Assembly: GCF_017115165.1 (NCBI RefSeq)
Contig: NZ_JABXKF010000179.1
Location: forward strand, 1-64,000
From: Nostoc sp. LPT
Lineage (GTDB): Bacteria; Cyanobacteriota; Cyanobacteriia; Cyanobacteriales; Nostocaceae
Direction: 5' to 3'
DNA length: 64,000 bases
The position numbers were made by a program, and so were the translations under genes. Positions 35,776-45,260 of this stretch are shown piece by piece. The notes under the pieces are model-generated. The model had not been told where the DNA came from. It did not search any database and saw only the letters and a program-made list of their open reading frames with translations. Each line of letters opens with the position of its first letter. Within the stretch, counting starts at the first letter, position 1.

Positions 35776-37338
35776 TCAGCATCCACCTAACCGAGAATTT
35801 GCAGTTATTACTTTGCCCTGATGCCCTATCTGGGTACATTTATTCTGTGATTCTAAAGCATCAATCTTTCGTAAAAGCGATACTCCCCAGACTATAGAAA
35901 TTACCAACTTGATTGTCATGCCCACGAGCAAAAGTGTCACTATTGTGGCATTTTTCTTTTGTTGAGCCAGCCTTTTTTGTTCTTCTGCAAGTCGTGCTTC
36001 GACTTCTTGAGCACGTTCAGCCTCTAATGCCTGTTGTGCTTCTCGCCGATCTAATTCTTCACTAGCAGCTAAAAATCGATAATCTAAGTTGCTCAAGCTT
36101 TTACCATTTGCCCAAGTTTGGGCATCTATCAACGCTTGTCCACGCAATAGGCGAGATTTATCTTTTTCTTGTGAGGCTACCCATGCATTGAAGTTTTCGT
36201 AGTAAGGACGCAAGTAAGCTAGTTTTTTTCCAACCCATTCTAAATTGAAAACTTCTTGATAAATTCGGTTTTTTATTTGGAGAAAACCTTGTTTTTTGAT
36301 TACCAAGCCAGACAGCAATAATTCTACCTGTTCTCGACTATCGTCGGCTGGTACTTTCACTCCTTGGAGAATTTGTTGATAAATTCCTAGCAATCTGGCG
36401 GCAAATTTTTCGTTTCTGAGGATGCGATCGCGAATTGTTCGCATATGCTCCGGTTCATCTTGTGATTCCCATTTCTCGATGATGTGCGATCGCACCACAT
36501 TTTCTATCCAAAATTCTTCTGTACCAGGAGGAATTTTTAGCTTTCTACCCAGATCGTCTTGAGATAAACTCACAAGCAGCCGACACAGCTTTTGAGTCAG
36601 AAATGGTTGCCCTTCTGTCCAAGCTAATACTTCTTTTAAAACTTTCTGGGGATGATTGTCTTTAATATCTAGTCCTAAAGATAGTGGTTGAGCTTCTTCA
36701 AAGGTGAAACCATTTACTTGTATGGTTTTACCCAAATTAAACGGGGTAGTATGATTTTGAGATAAAATTAAGTCTGAAGGTGTGGCAACCCCGAAAACTG
36801 CAAATGTAATCCGATGATACTCTGGGTCAATTGCTCGTTGGTTATAACAGAACCGAATCAAGCTAAAAAAGTCGTCAACAGAGAAATCGAGGCTGAGTAT
36901 ACTATCAACTTCATCAATAAAAATAAATAGTCTTTCGTTAGGAAACTTCGCTAACAGATTTTCCGAAATAAACCGACTAAGTTTATAAACTAAAGAAATA
37001 TCTTGTTGTTCTTGCCACCAGGTTTTTAAATCGACTTTTCCTAACAGTTTAAAACTCAACCATAGGTCGCTAACTACTCCTTTATACCACTGTTCTGGAG
37101 TAATATTTTCACAACCAATATTAGTCATATCAACGGTGGCACATCTAAAGCCCTCTTGTTGCAAGCGGTGCTTTGTTTTTACCATAAGTGAGGATTTACC
37201 CATTTGCCTACAGTTTAAGATGTAGCAAAATTCACCCTGTTTCAAAGCTTCGTAAAGTTCTACATCTGCTCTGCGCTCAACATAGCTAGGAGCATCATTA
37301 GTAAGAGTACCACCCACTTGGTATCGATAATTTTTCAT
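35776..37338 (-). CDS. AAA-like (AAA_35) NTPase with C-terminal membrane helix
   Basis: 520 residues from ATG 37338 (MKNYRYQVGGTLTNDAPSYV). P-loop CRQMGKSSL is at 43-51 and Walker B LFIFIDEVDS at 137-146. The conserved AAA_35 segment GKTIQVNGFTFEEAQPL is present. A charged coiled coil with repeated EAERAQEVEARLAEEQK-type sequence (about 425-460) runs into one membrane helix (about 464-489) and a short tail. Larger relatives carry WD40 repeats after this helix; here they are missing. The family is linked to cyanobacterial signalling and conflict NTPases. Next to a second AAA_35 gene, 140 bp upstream on the same strand. Confidence 0.82.
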   Translation of the reverse strand: MKNYRYQVGGTLTNDAPSYVERRADVELYEALKQGEFCYILNCRQMGKSSLMVKTKHRLQQEGFRCATVDMTNIGCENITPEQWYKGVVSDLWLSFKLLGKVDLKTWWQEQQDISLVYKLSRFISENLLAKFPNERLFIFIDEVDSILSLDFSVDDFFSLIRFCYNQRAIDPEYHRITFAVFGVATPSDLILSQNHTTPFNLGKTIQVNGFTFEEAQPLSLGLDIKDNHPQKVLKEVLAWTEGQPFLTQKLCRLLVSLSQDDLGRKLKIPPGTEEFWIENVVRSHIIEKWESQDEPEHMRTIRDRILRNEKFAARLLGIYQQILQGVKVPADDSREQVELLLSGLVIKKQGFLQIKNRIYQEVFNLEWVGKKLAYLRPYYENFNAWVASQEKDKSRLLRGQALIDAQTWANGKSLSNLDYRFLAASEELDRREAQQALEAERAQEVEARLAEEQKRLAQQKKNATIVTLLLVGMTIKLVISIVWGVSLLRKIDALESQNKCTQIGHQGKVITANSRLGGC

Positions 37339-37477
37339 GTAATTAATTTTTAATTTCAAATTAGTTCTATATCTCAATCAAAAAATTCGTTTTGGGACAG
37401 TTGATAAAATTTATTTAATATCGATGAGTAACTAGGTTCATAGTAAGAACTTTAGTACTTACTATGAACGCTCAAAA

Positions 37478-38884
37478 CTAGATGGTAAATTTACTAGAAG
37501 CATTAACACTATTTTGCTTTTCAAACTGTTGGCTAAAATAAAGACGATATAACTCACACTTGGTGCTAGCTTGATTGCCATTTAATTGAACCAAACCCAT
37601 GCTTTCCAGCTTGTAAGCAGCGATCGCGTCTAACTCCACTTTTTCATCTGTTGCAATTACCTGTTCCATAGCTGACATTAATTCTGGTTCTGCTTGCAGT
37701 AGTGTCAACAGTTCTCGTAAATGCTGACCGTAAATTCCTACTGGTGTAGATGCGGTTTCTAATAACACCTCCAGCGTCATTTCCCCCTGACAGAGATGAT
37801 AAAATGCAAGGTTCACCAGATAGGGATGTCCTCCTACCATTGCTTGTAGGGGTGCAAAGCGTTTTTCCCCTTCCGAGTTTCCTGACCAATCTAGTCCGTA
37901 ACGTAATGCTAAATTCTGTACCTCCTTAAGGGTAAATGGTGGCAGTGTAATTGTTATCCCTACATTGAAAGGCGATTGGTTGAGCTTAAGCGGAATATAA
38001 ATTTCTGTTGTGTGAACCACTACCATCCGCAGTTTTTGCCAAGTTCGATCTTGCTTTGCTTGTTCGTGCCAAAATCGCAGCATTGGCAAAAAGTCTTGGG
38101 CAATATTGGGATGTTCAAAAATCCGATGGACTTCATTCAAAGCCAAAACTACAGGACTATCATCAATGTATTGCAACAGATAAGCTTCAAAATAGATTTT
38201 GCAGCTTACCTTGCTGCCCATTTCTATATCCCAAAAATCATCTAGACAAGGAAGGAGATTTAACTGCCTACTGACATTTACACAAAACCAACGCAAAAAT
38301 TTATCCAGGGAAACAAAAATGTCTCGATCGGCTTCTTGAAAGTCCAAATAAACAATTCGATAATCTTGCTCTCTAGCATAAGCAATCATCCGATTGAGTA
38401 GAGAACTTTTTCCCATCTTTCTAGGTGCTTTGAGCCGGATTAAGCAACCAGGTTGTAAAACCTCATTACAAACAAGTTCTTCCAGAGAAGGGCGATTGAT
38501 GTAAAGAGGAGAATTTAGTGCTACAGGACCGCTAGGAAATTCTATCTTGCTTGCTGAAAAAAAGTCTGGAAAAACCATTTCTAAGCTAGATTCTTCACCG
38601 AACTTTTGTTGGATCTGATTTTTTTGATTATCTATCTCGTCTTGCAAGTGTTTATTCAAAGCTAAATGCAGATTTTTTTTCGTTATTCTTTTTCCAAGTG
38701 CGATAGAAAGGTCTTGCCACAACTCAGAACCAATTTCCTTGATATAATTGTCGCCGTAGCCTGATGCCTCTGCTATTTCACCGTAAGTTTTGCCCAACCA
38801 TGATTGATAGAGCACAAACCACTGAATTGAACCGAGAGGCTTGTCTTGCAGAATTTTTTTTACAGATTCTAGAAGCTTATCCAC
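37478..38884 (-). CDS. AAA-like (AAA_35) NTPase with N-terminal vMAP-type HTH
   Basis: 468 residues. An N-terminal helix-turn-helix (QSWLGKTYGEIAEASGYGDNY region, about 28-90) is of the kind found on vWA-MoxR-associated proteins and other cyanobacterial NTPases. The ATPase domain has P-loop APRKMGKSSLL at 153-163 and a Walker B strand VVLALNEVHRIF at 245-256, where the first acidic residue is N250 instead of the usual D. The conserved FNVGITITLPPFTLKEVQNL motif matches its neighbour. It is soluble, with no membrane helix. Probably an operon with the next gene; the role is unknown, possibly defence or signalling. Confidence 0.8.
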   Translation of the reverse strand: MDKLLESVKKILQDKPLGSIQWFVLYQSWLGKTYGEIAEASGYGDNYIKEIGSELWQDLSIALGKRITKKNLHLALNKHLQDEIDNQKNQIQQKFGEESSLEMVFPDFFSASKIEFPSGPVALNSPLYINRPSLEELVCNEVLQPGCLIRLKAPRKMGKSSLLNRMIAYAREQDYRIVYLDFQEADRDIFVSLDKFLRWFCVNVSRQLNLLPCLDDFWDIEMGSKVSCKIYFEAYLLQYIDDSPVVLALNEVHRIFEHPNIAQDFLPMLRFWHEQAKQDRTWQKLRMVVVHTTEIYIPLKLNQSPFNVGITITLPPFTLKEVQNLALRYGLDWSGNSEGEKRFAPLQAMVGGHPYLVNLAFYHLCQGEMTLEVLLETASTPVGIYGQHLRELLTLLQAEPELMSAMEQVIATDEKVELDAIAAYKLESMGLVQLNGNQASTKCELYRLYFSQQFEKQNSVNASSKFTI

Positions 38885-39460
38885 AGAATATAAATTGTTA
38901 AACAGCTAGGCAATTTACTTATACTTTCCAGCCTAGTAATAATATACATCTGAAATATATCTGAAAAATACTTGAAAACAGAAAAAGTTAAGATTGCATT
39001 CAGTATACCAAAAATGTTATTATAATTAGTTTTTTGAAGGTTCTTTTGTATAGAGATTAAGTTGGTAAGCACGATAAAACCAATATATATTTAGATTTAG
39101 TTTTGTAAAAACGGTGAAATAACGAATTTGTAAAGTACGTGCTGTATTTACATTTGGTAAAATACTTGGGAATTTTCTCGCCTACTTACTTAGTGCTCTT
39201 TAATCACTCTCACCAGAGTAAAAACATATAATCCTTGCTACGCAGGAGTTTCAGGCAAAATACATATTTCTGACCATAATGTTAGAAAATAAAGCTTCAA
39301 ACCCAAGTGCTGTATGAAGTTTAAATGTTGCCTGAGATTTTTATTTCCCCAGAGTGACCCAAGAGCGTTAGTTCAGCCTAAATACAGCCCTGAAAAACCT
39401 GGTGACAATGATGGCTCGCTGGTATGAGATTCTAGAGACAGTCAATGGAAGCTGAACAGA
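38885..39460. other. AT-rich spacer between divergent NTPase and por genes
   Basis: About 570 bases without a gene. It must carry the promoters of the NTPase pair (minus) and of por (plus). A 67-codon minus-strand ORF at 38869-39072 overlaps the NTPase start and looks accidental. Confidence 0.4.
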
Positions 39461-40420
39461 ATGGAACAACATCACAAGCCAACGGTTGTAATTACGGGTG
39501 CCTCTTCGGGGGTGGGTTTGTATGCTGCAAAAGCTCTTGCTGAAAGGGGATGGTATGTCGTACTAGCGTGTCGGGATTTAGCGAAGGCACAAAAAGCAGC
39601 CCAAGGTGTGGAAATACCCTACAACAGTTATACCAGTATATATATTGACCTCGGCTCCTTGGAAAGTGTTCGACAGTTTGTGAAGAACTTCCGAGCCACT
39701 GGAAAGTCTTTAGACGCTTTGGTGTGCAACGCTGCAATTTATATGCCCTTAATCAAAGAGCCATTACGCAGTCCAGAAGGTTACGAGTTAACTGTCACCA
39801 CCAATCATCTGGGGCATTTCCTATTGTGCAACCTGATGCTAGAGGATCTGAAGAAGTCATCTTTAGAGCCAAGGCTGGTAATTTTAGGAACTGTCACGCA
39901 CAATCCAGATGAACTGGGTGGAAAGATTCCACCACGTCCCGACTTGGGCGATTTGCAAGGCTTTGCAGAAGGGTTTAAAGAGCCAATATCGATGATTGAT
40001 GGCAAAAAATTTGAAGCAGTCAAAGCTTACAAAGACAGCAAGGTTTGCAACGTGCTAACTATGCGGGAACTGCATGAGCGCTATCACGAATCAACTGGTA
40101 TCGTCTTCAATTCTCTCTATCCGGGATGTGTTGCAGAAACGCCGCTATTTAGAAACCACTATCCCCTGTTTCAAAAAATCTTTCCATTATTCCAGAAGTA
40201 CATCACTGGGGGATATGTGTCTCAGGAGTTGGCGGGAGAACGAGTTGCTGCTGTGGTTGCCGATCGTGAGTATAATCAATCCGGTGTTTATTGGAGTTGG
40301 GGAAATCGCCAGAAGAAAGATGGTAAGTCTTTTGTGCAAAAAGTCTCTCCTCAAGCTCGTGATGACGAAAAAGGCGATCGCATCTGGGAACTCAGCGCCA
40401 AGTTGGTTGGACTTGCATGA
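39461..40420 (+). CDS. por: Light-dependent protochlorophyllide oxidoreductase
   Basis: 319-residue short-chain dehydrogenase that reduces protochlorophyllide to chlorophyllide with NADPH and light. The nucleotide motif GASSGVG is at 13-19, LVCNAAIY at about 87-94 and the TNHLGHFLL helix at 114-122. Catalytic Y190 and K194 lie in YKDSK, and the conserved cysteine is in YPGCVAETPLF. The POR-specific insertion GGYVSQELAGERVA is present. ATG 39461 gives the expected length. Monocistronic; also called pcr. Confidence 0.95.
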   Translation: MEQHHKPTVVITGASSGVGLYAAKALAERGWYVVLACRDLAKAQKAAQGVEIPYNSYTSIYIDLGSLESVRQFVKNFRATGKSLDALVCNAAIYMPLIKEPLRSPEGYELTVTTNHLGHFLLCNLMLEDLKKSSLEPRLVILGTVTHNPDELGGKIPPRPDLGDLQGFAEGFKEPISMIDGKKFEAVKAYKDSKVCNVLTMRELHERYHESTGIVFNSLYPGCVAETPLFRNHYPLFQKIFPLFQKYITGGYVSQELAGERVAAVVADREYNQSGVYWSWGNRQKKDGKSFVQKVSPQARDDEKGDRIWELSAKLVGLA

Positions 40421-40640
40421 TGGAACAGAAAAAGACAAACTATGCTCATCTAGTGTTCACCGTTCCACTCAATACTGATGAGTCAACAGAACATCGTAAC
40501 CTTTACATACAAAAACGCGAGACTACACCTCTAACAAAATTAATACCTCCCAATTCCTAGAGTTCGTAGGGTGCGTTACACTTTGTTAACGCACCGATGT
40601 TAATTGTAAATAGATACGAAAAATTATCTAAACATTTCCG

Positions 40641-41105
40641 ATGGAAACTGCTATGTCTTCTTTAAAGGCGCATTCCCAAACGCTATATGAAACTGATTAC
40701 TTGCAATGGATAGAAACGACTGTAGAAAAATTGCAAAGTCAGGATTACGCAAACGTTGAGTGGGAGAACCTAATTGAAGAAATTGCCGATATGGGAAGGA
40801 GTGAGCGCCGGAGTCTCAAGAGTAATTTGATTGTAATTCTGATGCATTTGCTCAAATGGCAATTTCACCCTGACAAAAGAAGTGGTAGCTGGGAAGGAAA
40901 CATCATTGAACATCGTAGACGCGTTAAAGAAGCTCTAGATGATTCACCTAGTCTCAAATCCTATCTTGAGATAGTTTTTGCTGAGTGTTATGCACAAGCA
41001 GTTAAGCAAGCAAAAGCTGAAACTGGCTTGTCAATGGAATCCTTTCCTCTGAACTGTCCATACCAGCTAGCAGAAGTCACAGATGATGAGTTTTTACCTC
41101 AGTAA
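40641..41105 (+). CDS. DUF29 family protein
   Basis: 154 residues with the DUF29 pattern: LYETDYLQWIETTVEKLQ, WENLIEEIADMGRSERRSLKSNL, LIVILMHLLKWQFHPDKRSGSWEGNIIEHR. It is all-helical and cytoplasmic. Often found in many copies in cyanobacterial genomes, sometimes near toxin-antitoxin genes; function unknown. ATG 40641 or the ATG at 40653 may be the start. Confidence 0.88.
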   Translation: METAMSSLKAHSQTLYETDYLQWIETTVEKLQSQDYANVEWENLIEEIADMGRSERRSLKSNLIVILMHLLKWQFHPDKRSGSWEGNIIEHRRRVKEALDDSPSLKSYLEIVFAECYAQAVKQAKAETGLSMESFPLNCPYQLAEVTDDEFLPQ

Positions 41106-41309
41106 GCACTGAATCGTTCTGTATGTGCTTAGTTGTTGACCAGAAGAGGCAGGAGGAAAAGGAGCTCTTAGCGGGGGGAGCAAGCCCTTTCAAGAACTGT
41201 GTGGAATGAAGGGGGGAACATGGGTACAAGCCCCGTCATAAAGGATGCTTATACGGGGCATCCAAGCTCCGTCCCCCAGCAAGAACTGCCCCTTTTCCTC
41301 TTGTTGACC

Positions 41310-41500
41310 AAGCCCCGTTGGGGCGGGGTGTAGGTTTAGGGTTGCAGGTTCTAGAGAGCCCCAACAACCATCAATTTCACTTGCCCCGTCAATTCACCGG
41401 CGTAGCAAAAGGTCATTATCACTTGCCTCGACCAATGCCGTCCTCCCTATACCCTACACCCTACCCCCTATACCCTATTAGTGACCAGCCTGATTTTGTA
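41310..41500. repeat. CCCTATA-type heptamer repeats in a gene-free stretch
   Basis: CCCTATACCCTACACCCTACCCCCTATACCCTA-like units occur at about 41446-41480, preceded by GC-rich filler that repeats AAGCCCCGT/CAAGCTCCGT from 41220 on. The 75-codon ORF across it follows the repeat and is not supported. Confidence 0.5.
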
Positions 41501-41590
41501 CATGGCTTAACCAATTTTCACTGGTGGCCAGAAATAGCGGCTTAATTATGGGTAATTTGCCGGACATCATATAATTCGCAAAAATTACTT

Positions 41591-41622
41591 TCACCCCTCC
41601 AAGGTGTTGGAGGGGTTTTTAG
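41591..41622 (+). terminator. Hairpin with T-run
   Basis: CACCCCTCCAA region pairs with TTGGAGGGG around a GGTG loop and is followed by TTTTT. It is a rho-independent terminator in form, but its gene is unclear because DUF29 ends 485 bases upstream. Confidence 0.6.
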
Positions 41623-41758
41623 TTGGTGCTACGGTTGCTACTTGCTCTAGCGTCGTCCCATGCACAGTAACTGGAATGCTTTCTGCTCCCACAAGGGTAT
41701 GACCGATCGCACTTTTAGAAAAAAGGGACGGGTCTAAATTATTTACTGTTCTATCAAA
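41591..41758 (-). pseudogene. Coding-like remnant
   Basis: An open minus-strand frame between stops reads TVNNLDPSLFSKSAIGHTLV, then GAESIPVTVHGTTLEQVA. It looks like part of a real protein but has no start codon and no recognisable domain. Its end overlaps the terminator at 41591-41622. Probably the tail of a decayed gene; not identified. Confidence 0.25.
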
Positions 41759-41805
41759 TTAACGTTGTTAAGTTACTCAGCAGGTGTAGTTTTCACCTCC
41801 AGGCT

Positions 41806-42573
41806 GTGTTAGATATTGTGACGCGAAACAGGAGTATAGATACGTTGCTAAAGCTTTCTCCCGAATCTCCTCTATTTATTATATTAATCATTATTAGTTT
41901 TCTAGTAGTAACTTTGTCAAGTTGGTTATCATCTAAACCATTTGTTTTAAAACCATTTGGAGTTAATGATATTGTCCAGTTACTCACATTACAATTATTT
42001 ATTTCTTTGTTGATAGAGCGTTCTTTAGAAGTTTTTATAACTACTTGGCGTGGGCCATTCGTCGAACAATTAGATATTAGTATTCAGCAAGAGAAGGCTC
42101 TAATCTCTGAAAAAATAAAACTTATGGAAGTACAACAGAACCAATTCCCTTCTTTGGAATCAAATCAAATCAGTGGACTTCCACCAGAAGGAATGAGTTT
42201 AGAACAGCAAATCATCCAAAACTTTACACAAAACCAACAAGAAGCATTAAAAATATTCAAGCCACAAATGGATGATATAAATGAAAAAGAGCGCCAAAGA
42301 ACAGCCTATAAATCTGATACACGAACAATTGCTCTATGGACATCTCTTTTATTTGGTCTTTTAATGAGCGCAATAGGTATTCGCTCAATCGAACCACTTG
42401 TAGTTATTGATTTAGATAATCCCATACAAGTAATTATTTTCCGTTGTTTAGATGCATTGCTGACAGGAGGTTTAATTGCAGGAGGTAGCGAGGGAATTCA
42501 TAAGCTCATAAAAGTTTTTATCGACTTTATGGAAGCTACATCTAAGCAAATCAAAAATCAGGGAACGTCTTGA
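41806..42573 (+). CDS. Hypothetical membrane protein with coiled coil
   Basis: 255 residues from a GTG start. Hydrophobic segments lie at about 24-43 and 54-73, then a charged Glu/Gln-rich cytoplasmic region (about 85-165) with likely coiled coil. Two more hydrophobic segments follow at about 174-192 and 208-228, the last ending GGLIAGGSEGIHKLI. I do not recognise the family. The GGS-E-IHKL motif near the C-terminal membrane segment resembles that of other uncharacterised bacterial membrane proteins. Monocistronic, with a clear terminator behind it. Confidence 0.65.
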   Translation: MLDIVTRNRSIDTLLKLSPESPLFIILIIISFLVVTLSSWLSSKPFVLKPFGVNDIVQLLTLQLFISLLIERSLEVFITTWRGPFVEQLDISIQQEKALISEKIKLMEVQQNQFPSLESNQISGLPPEGMSLEQQIIQNFTQNQQEALKIFKPQMDDINEKERQRTAYKSDTRTIALWTSLLFGLLMSAIGIRSIEPLVVIDLDNPIQVIIFRCLDALLTGGLIAGGSEGIHKLIKVFIDFMEATSKQIKNQGTS

Positions 42574-42599
42574 TGAAACTCTCAATGCAGGATAAAGTT

Positions 42600-42634
42600 A
42601 AAAAAAAGCCCAGCTAGAAATGACTGGGCTTTTA
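42600..42634. terminator. Bidirectional terminator between convergent genes
   Basis: AAAAGCCCAG and CTGGGCTTTT form a 10-bp stem with A-run and T-run flanks. It serves the membrane protein (plus) and hsp20 (minus). Confidence 0.85.
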
Positions 42635-42672
42635 GCTATCTCAATCAATTATTGAAGGTGAGTAGTTTCGCA

Positions 42673-43125
42673 CTATGCAGCAGGTTGTTCTAGATTAACC
42701 TTGACAACTTTGTTTTTTTCTTGCTCGGTTTTAGGCAGTGTCAAATTCAAAATACCGTCTTTATAATCTGCGATGACATTGGTATTTTGAACCTTAGCAG
42801 ATAGAGGAATTACACGCTGGAACTTGCCGTAGTAAAATTCACTCTTGGTAATACCCTTGTCTTGGGTTTTAGTTTCAGACTTGCGCTCACCGCTAATGTG
42901 AACAGCGTCTTGGGTGACCTGAATATCTAAGTCTTTAGCTTCCAATCCTGGCAGCTCTAACTTGAGATAAATCGCATCATCAGTTTCATGCAACTCAGCA
43001 GCCGGAACTCTGATAAAGTCTTTTTATAACCGTGCAGATGGGACTTTGGTATCTCCCAATAAACCGTTGATGTGACGTTCTAAAGCGTTCAATTCTTGCC
43101 AGGGGTTGTAACGAACTAGTACCAT
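42673..43125 (-). pseudogene. Small heat-shock protein Hsp20 with an in-frame TAA
   Basis: From ATG at 43125 the frame reads MVLVRYNPWQELNALERHIN, GLLGDTKVPSARL, then TAA (complement of 43024-43026), then KDFIRVPAAELHETDDAIYL and the complete alpha-crystallin domain LELPGLEAKDLDIQV, GILNLTLPKTEQEKNKVVKV. The total of 151 codons is the normal Hsp20 length and there is no frameshift. If translation restarts at the TTG 42993, the product (106 residues) lacks the N-terminal arm needed for oligomers. Either a recent nonsense mutation or readthrough. Confidence 0.85.
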
Positions 43126-43475
43126 AATCTCTCGAAAAAATTCAACTATTGTTTAATCGTTTTTGCACTTTAGTTTGTGCTTATGTATTCATAATAAGTA
43201 TGCTTTAAACTCTTGTAAATTCGGTAATCCTCACCTAATAAAATGATGATTACCACACTTAGATTAGACCTAAAAAAAGATTACGGTTTACTCTAATTTA
43301 TTAGTTCGGTAAACCAGAATAAGAACTATTAATGTCAATAATTAACTACTTAATCTGCTTTTGAAGGAAATATGCAGTCAGGCGATCGCTTATATTTCCA
43401 AAACAACATCCAAGCTCTACTCGCCTTCCCATCGCACTATTCAATAAATATTTCGATTTAGTCATCGGGAAACTA

Positions 43476-43667
43476 CTAAGACGAAATACTTTCTACATCT
43501 TTGCGACTGCATTGAATACAAGTAATATCAAATGCTGAATTCATCCACTCATAACCGCAAGTACGACAATGACAGAAAATATTATTGCAATTGGGATGTG
43601 GTCATTGTGCGCGAACTCGCCGGAGAATAAATAAACTATTGCGCCGTGGTATTCTTAAAACTTTAGG
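43476..43667 (-). pseudogene. Small zinc-ribbon protein with in-frame TGA
   Basis: The frame reads VLRIPRRNSLFILRRVRAQ, then TGA (complement of 43602-43604), then PHPNCNNIFCHCRTCGYEWM and FDITCIQCSRKDVE before TAG. Cysteine pairs CxCxxC and CxxC suggest a zinc ribbon. No ATG is left at the 5' end, so this looks like a decayed gene. The remaining part of 43126-43786 shows HIP1 sites but no gene. Confidence 0.4.
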
Positions 43668-43786
43668 CTAGAATCCCCTAGTCTAAAGGCAGGGGTGTTG
43701 ACAGGGGATCTATGATTTTTGGCTCATGTCACCTGATAATTCAGGTTTTATAATTAAAGTTAAAGGGTTTAGAGCATTAAGCATAA

Positions 43787-44299
43787 ATGAGGTTAAAAGC
43801 TGTGAAGAAAATAATTGTTGCTGCTTTATTCAGCTTAATTGTTGGCTCAACATCTTTACTTTTTCCCCAAGCCGCTAAAGCTGATAGGGTTGTTTACTGT
43901 CATCCTGTTACTGACAATAGGGTACTCAAATCGGCGGCAGACCACCCCAATGCTTATACAAATGGTTTTCGAGAAGGACAACAAAGCGCTCGGAACAGAG
44001 AAGCTTATAAACCTCGGACTGTGGGAGGTGAATTCGCTCGTGGTTTTCAGGATGGTTATTTGAATCTACCTTATGCTGGGCAAGAGAATGTTGTACCTAG
44101 AACAATTGTGCAACATACTACTCAGATTTGTAATGATGATGGTTACACCGTAGCGCCTTCTCCTGTTTACATTTACAACCCTTATCCCATCTATGGGTCG
44201 CCCTATCCTACTTATGGCATCAACTTCGGATTTGGAAGAGGGTTCCACTTCGGATTTGGAGGAGGGTTCCACGGATGGGGTCACCATCGAAGATGGTAG
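43787..44299 (+). CDS. Exported glycine/histidine-rich protein of unknown function
   Basis: 170 residues. A Sec signal peptide (KKIIVAALFSLIVGSTSLLFPQ) ends in the cleavage site AAKA-DR. The mature part has two conserved-looking helices (DHPNAYTNGFREGQQSAR and GGEFARGFQDGYLNLPY) and a Tyr/Pro-rich stretch. It ends with repeated FGFGRGFHFGFGGGFHGWG and HHRRW. Probably periplasmic or cell-surface; the His-rich tail may bind metal. No recognised family. Confidence 0.75.
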   Translation: MRLKAVKKIIVAALFSLIVGSTSLLFPQAAKADRVVYCHPVTDNRVLKSAADHPNAYTNGFREGQQSARNREAYKPRTVGGEFARGFQDGYLNLPYAGQENVVPRTIVQHTTQICNDDGYTVAPSPVYIYNPYPIYGSPYPTYGINFGFGRGFHFGFGGGFHGWGHHRRW

Positions 44300-44564
44300 G
44301 GGGTGGGGAATTTCGTCAAAGAAAGTTTCTGGGCTGAAGAATACTTTGTATTCACCCTCGGAAGTAATCAGGGAAAAATTTGAGAGTATATCTGAAATCA
44401 GAAAAAAGAAGATATTCGGATAGATCAGATGAAAGTATTTCTTGCTTTTCCGGTGGATAACCATATTTGTGCAGCAGGCGCGGTTGTTTTCCAAAGTTAT
44501 CACTGGGAGTTACAAACCAGTAGATTATCCAAGAGAACTGAAAGGCAATACACCTGTTAAAGAA

Positions 44565-45242
44565 TTATTTATGCCTTTGATATTCAATCCGTACTTGCTT
44601 AACGTCAAACTCAGATTCTAAAAACTCAAGTTTTTCTACTGGCTGTAATCCCAAACTTTCAAACTGTGCTAATTCTGAGTCTGATAATGGCCAAGGTGGG
44701 CCAGAGGGTTCAGCTTCTGTATCTCGAACACGAGTAATCAGCAAAAGTGTGCCACCGAGAGCAACAACAGAGGTAACTGAAGAAATAACCCAAGAACGCA
44801 CATTCAAAGGCAAAGCTTGAATATTACGACATTCAAAAACAAAGTCATAAGCTTGATGCCATTGTGAGGGAATCGCTAACAAATCTGCAACTATATAGTT
44901 GACAGTCGAATCTGGAAATCGCTGCTTACACCAAGCGATCGCTGTCGGTGAAATATCAAAGGCAGTTACTTCAAACCCTTGATCAGCTAAAGCTTCGGCA
45001 TCATCTCCCAAACCACAACCAATGACTAGCGCCTTTTGCCCAGAAGCGAACGGTTGACGATTCGTCAACCAATCTTGTAGATAAGGGTGAGGAGTTAACT
45101 TTGCCCAAGGAATTTTTGCTGTATCACCTTTAGCTTCGGTATATAACACTTCAAACCATGCCGATGGTTCTGATTTTTGTAAAGCTTCGGTAGCTAACTG
45201 TTTGACATAAAATCGTAAATCTTCAGGTTGTTGTTCAAACAT
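44565..45242 (-). CDS. SAM-dependent methyltransferase (TPMT-like)
   Basis: 225-residue class I methyltransferase. Motif I ALVIGCGLGDDAEALADQG is at 71-89, strand 2 acid in VTAFDISPTAI, and YDFVFECRNIQALP follows. The overall pattern with an N-terminal SAWFEVLY and the CGLGDDAEAL motif resembles thiopurine S-methyltransferase-like cyanobacterial enzymes, which methylate small molecules. The substrate is unknown. A 50-codon ORF sits 18 bp upstream on the same strand. Confidence 0.82.
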   Translation of the reverse strand: MFEQQPEDLRFYVKQLATEALQKSEPSAWFEVLYTEAKGDTAKIPWAKLTPHPYLQDWLTNRQPFASGQKALVIGCGLGDDAEALADQGFEVTAFDISPTAIAWCKQRFPDSTVNYIVADLLAIPSQWHQAYDFVFECRNIQALPLNVRSWVISSVTSVVALGGTLLLITRVRDTEAEPSGPPWPLSDSELAQFESLGLQPVEKLEFLESEFDVKQVRIEYQRHK

Positions 45243-45260
45243 AAAAACCCATCACCGACA

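Noticed and set aside
44429..44560. 43-codon ORF MKVFLAFPVDNHICAAGAVV between the secreted protein and the methyltransferase
   Set aside because: It has a start but no conserved features and ends at random; left out.
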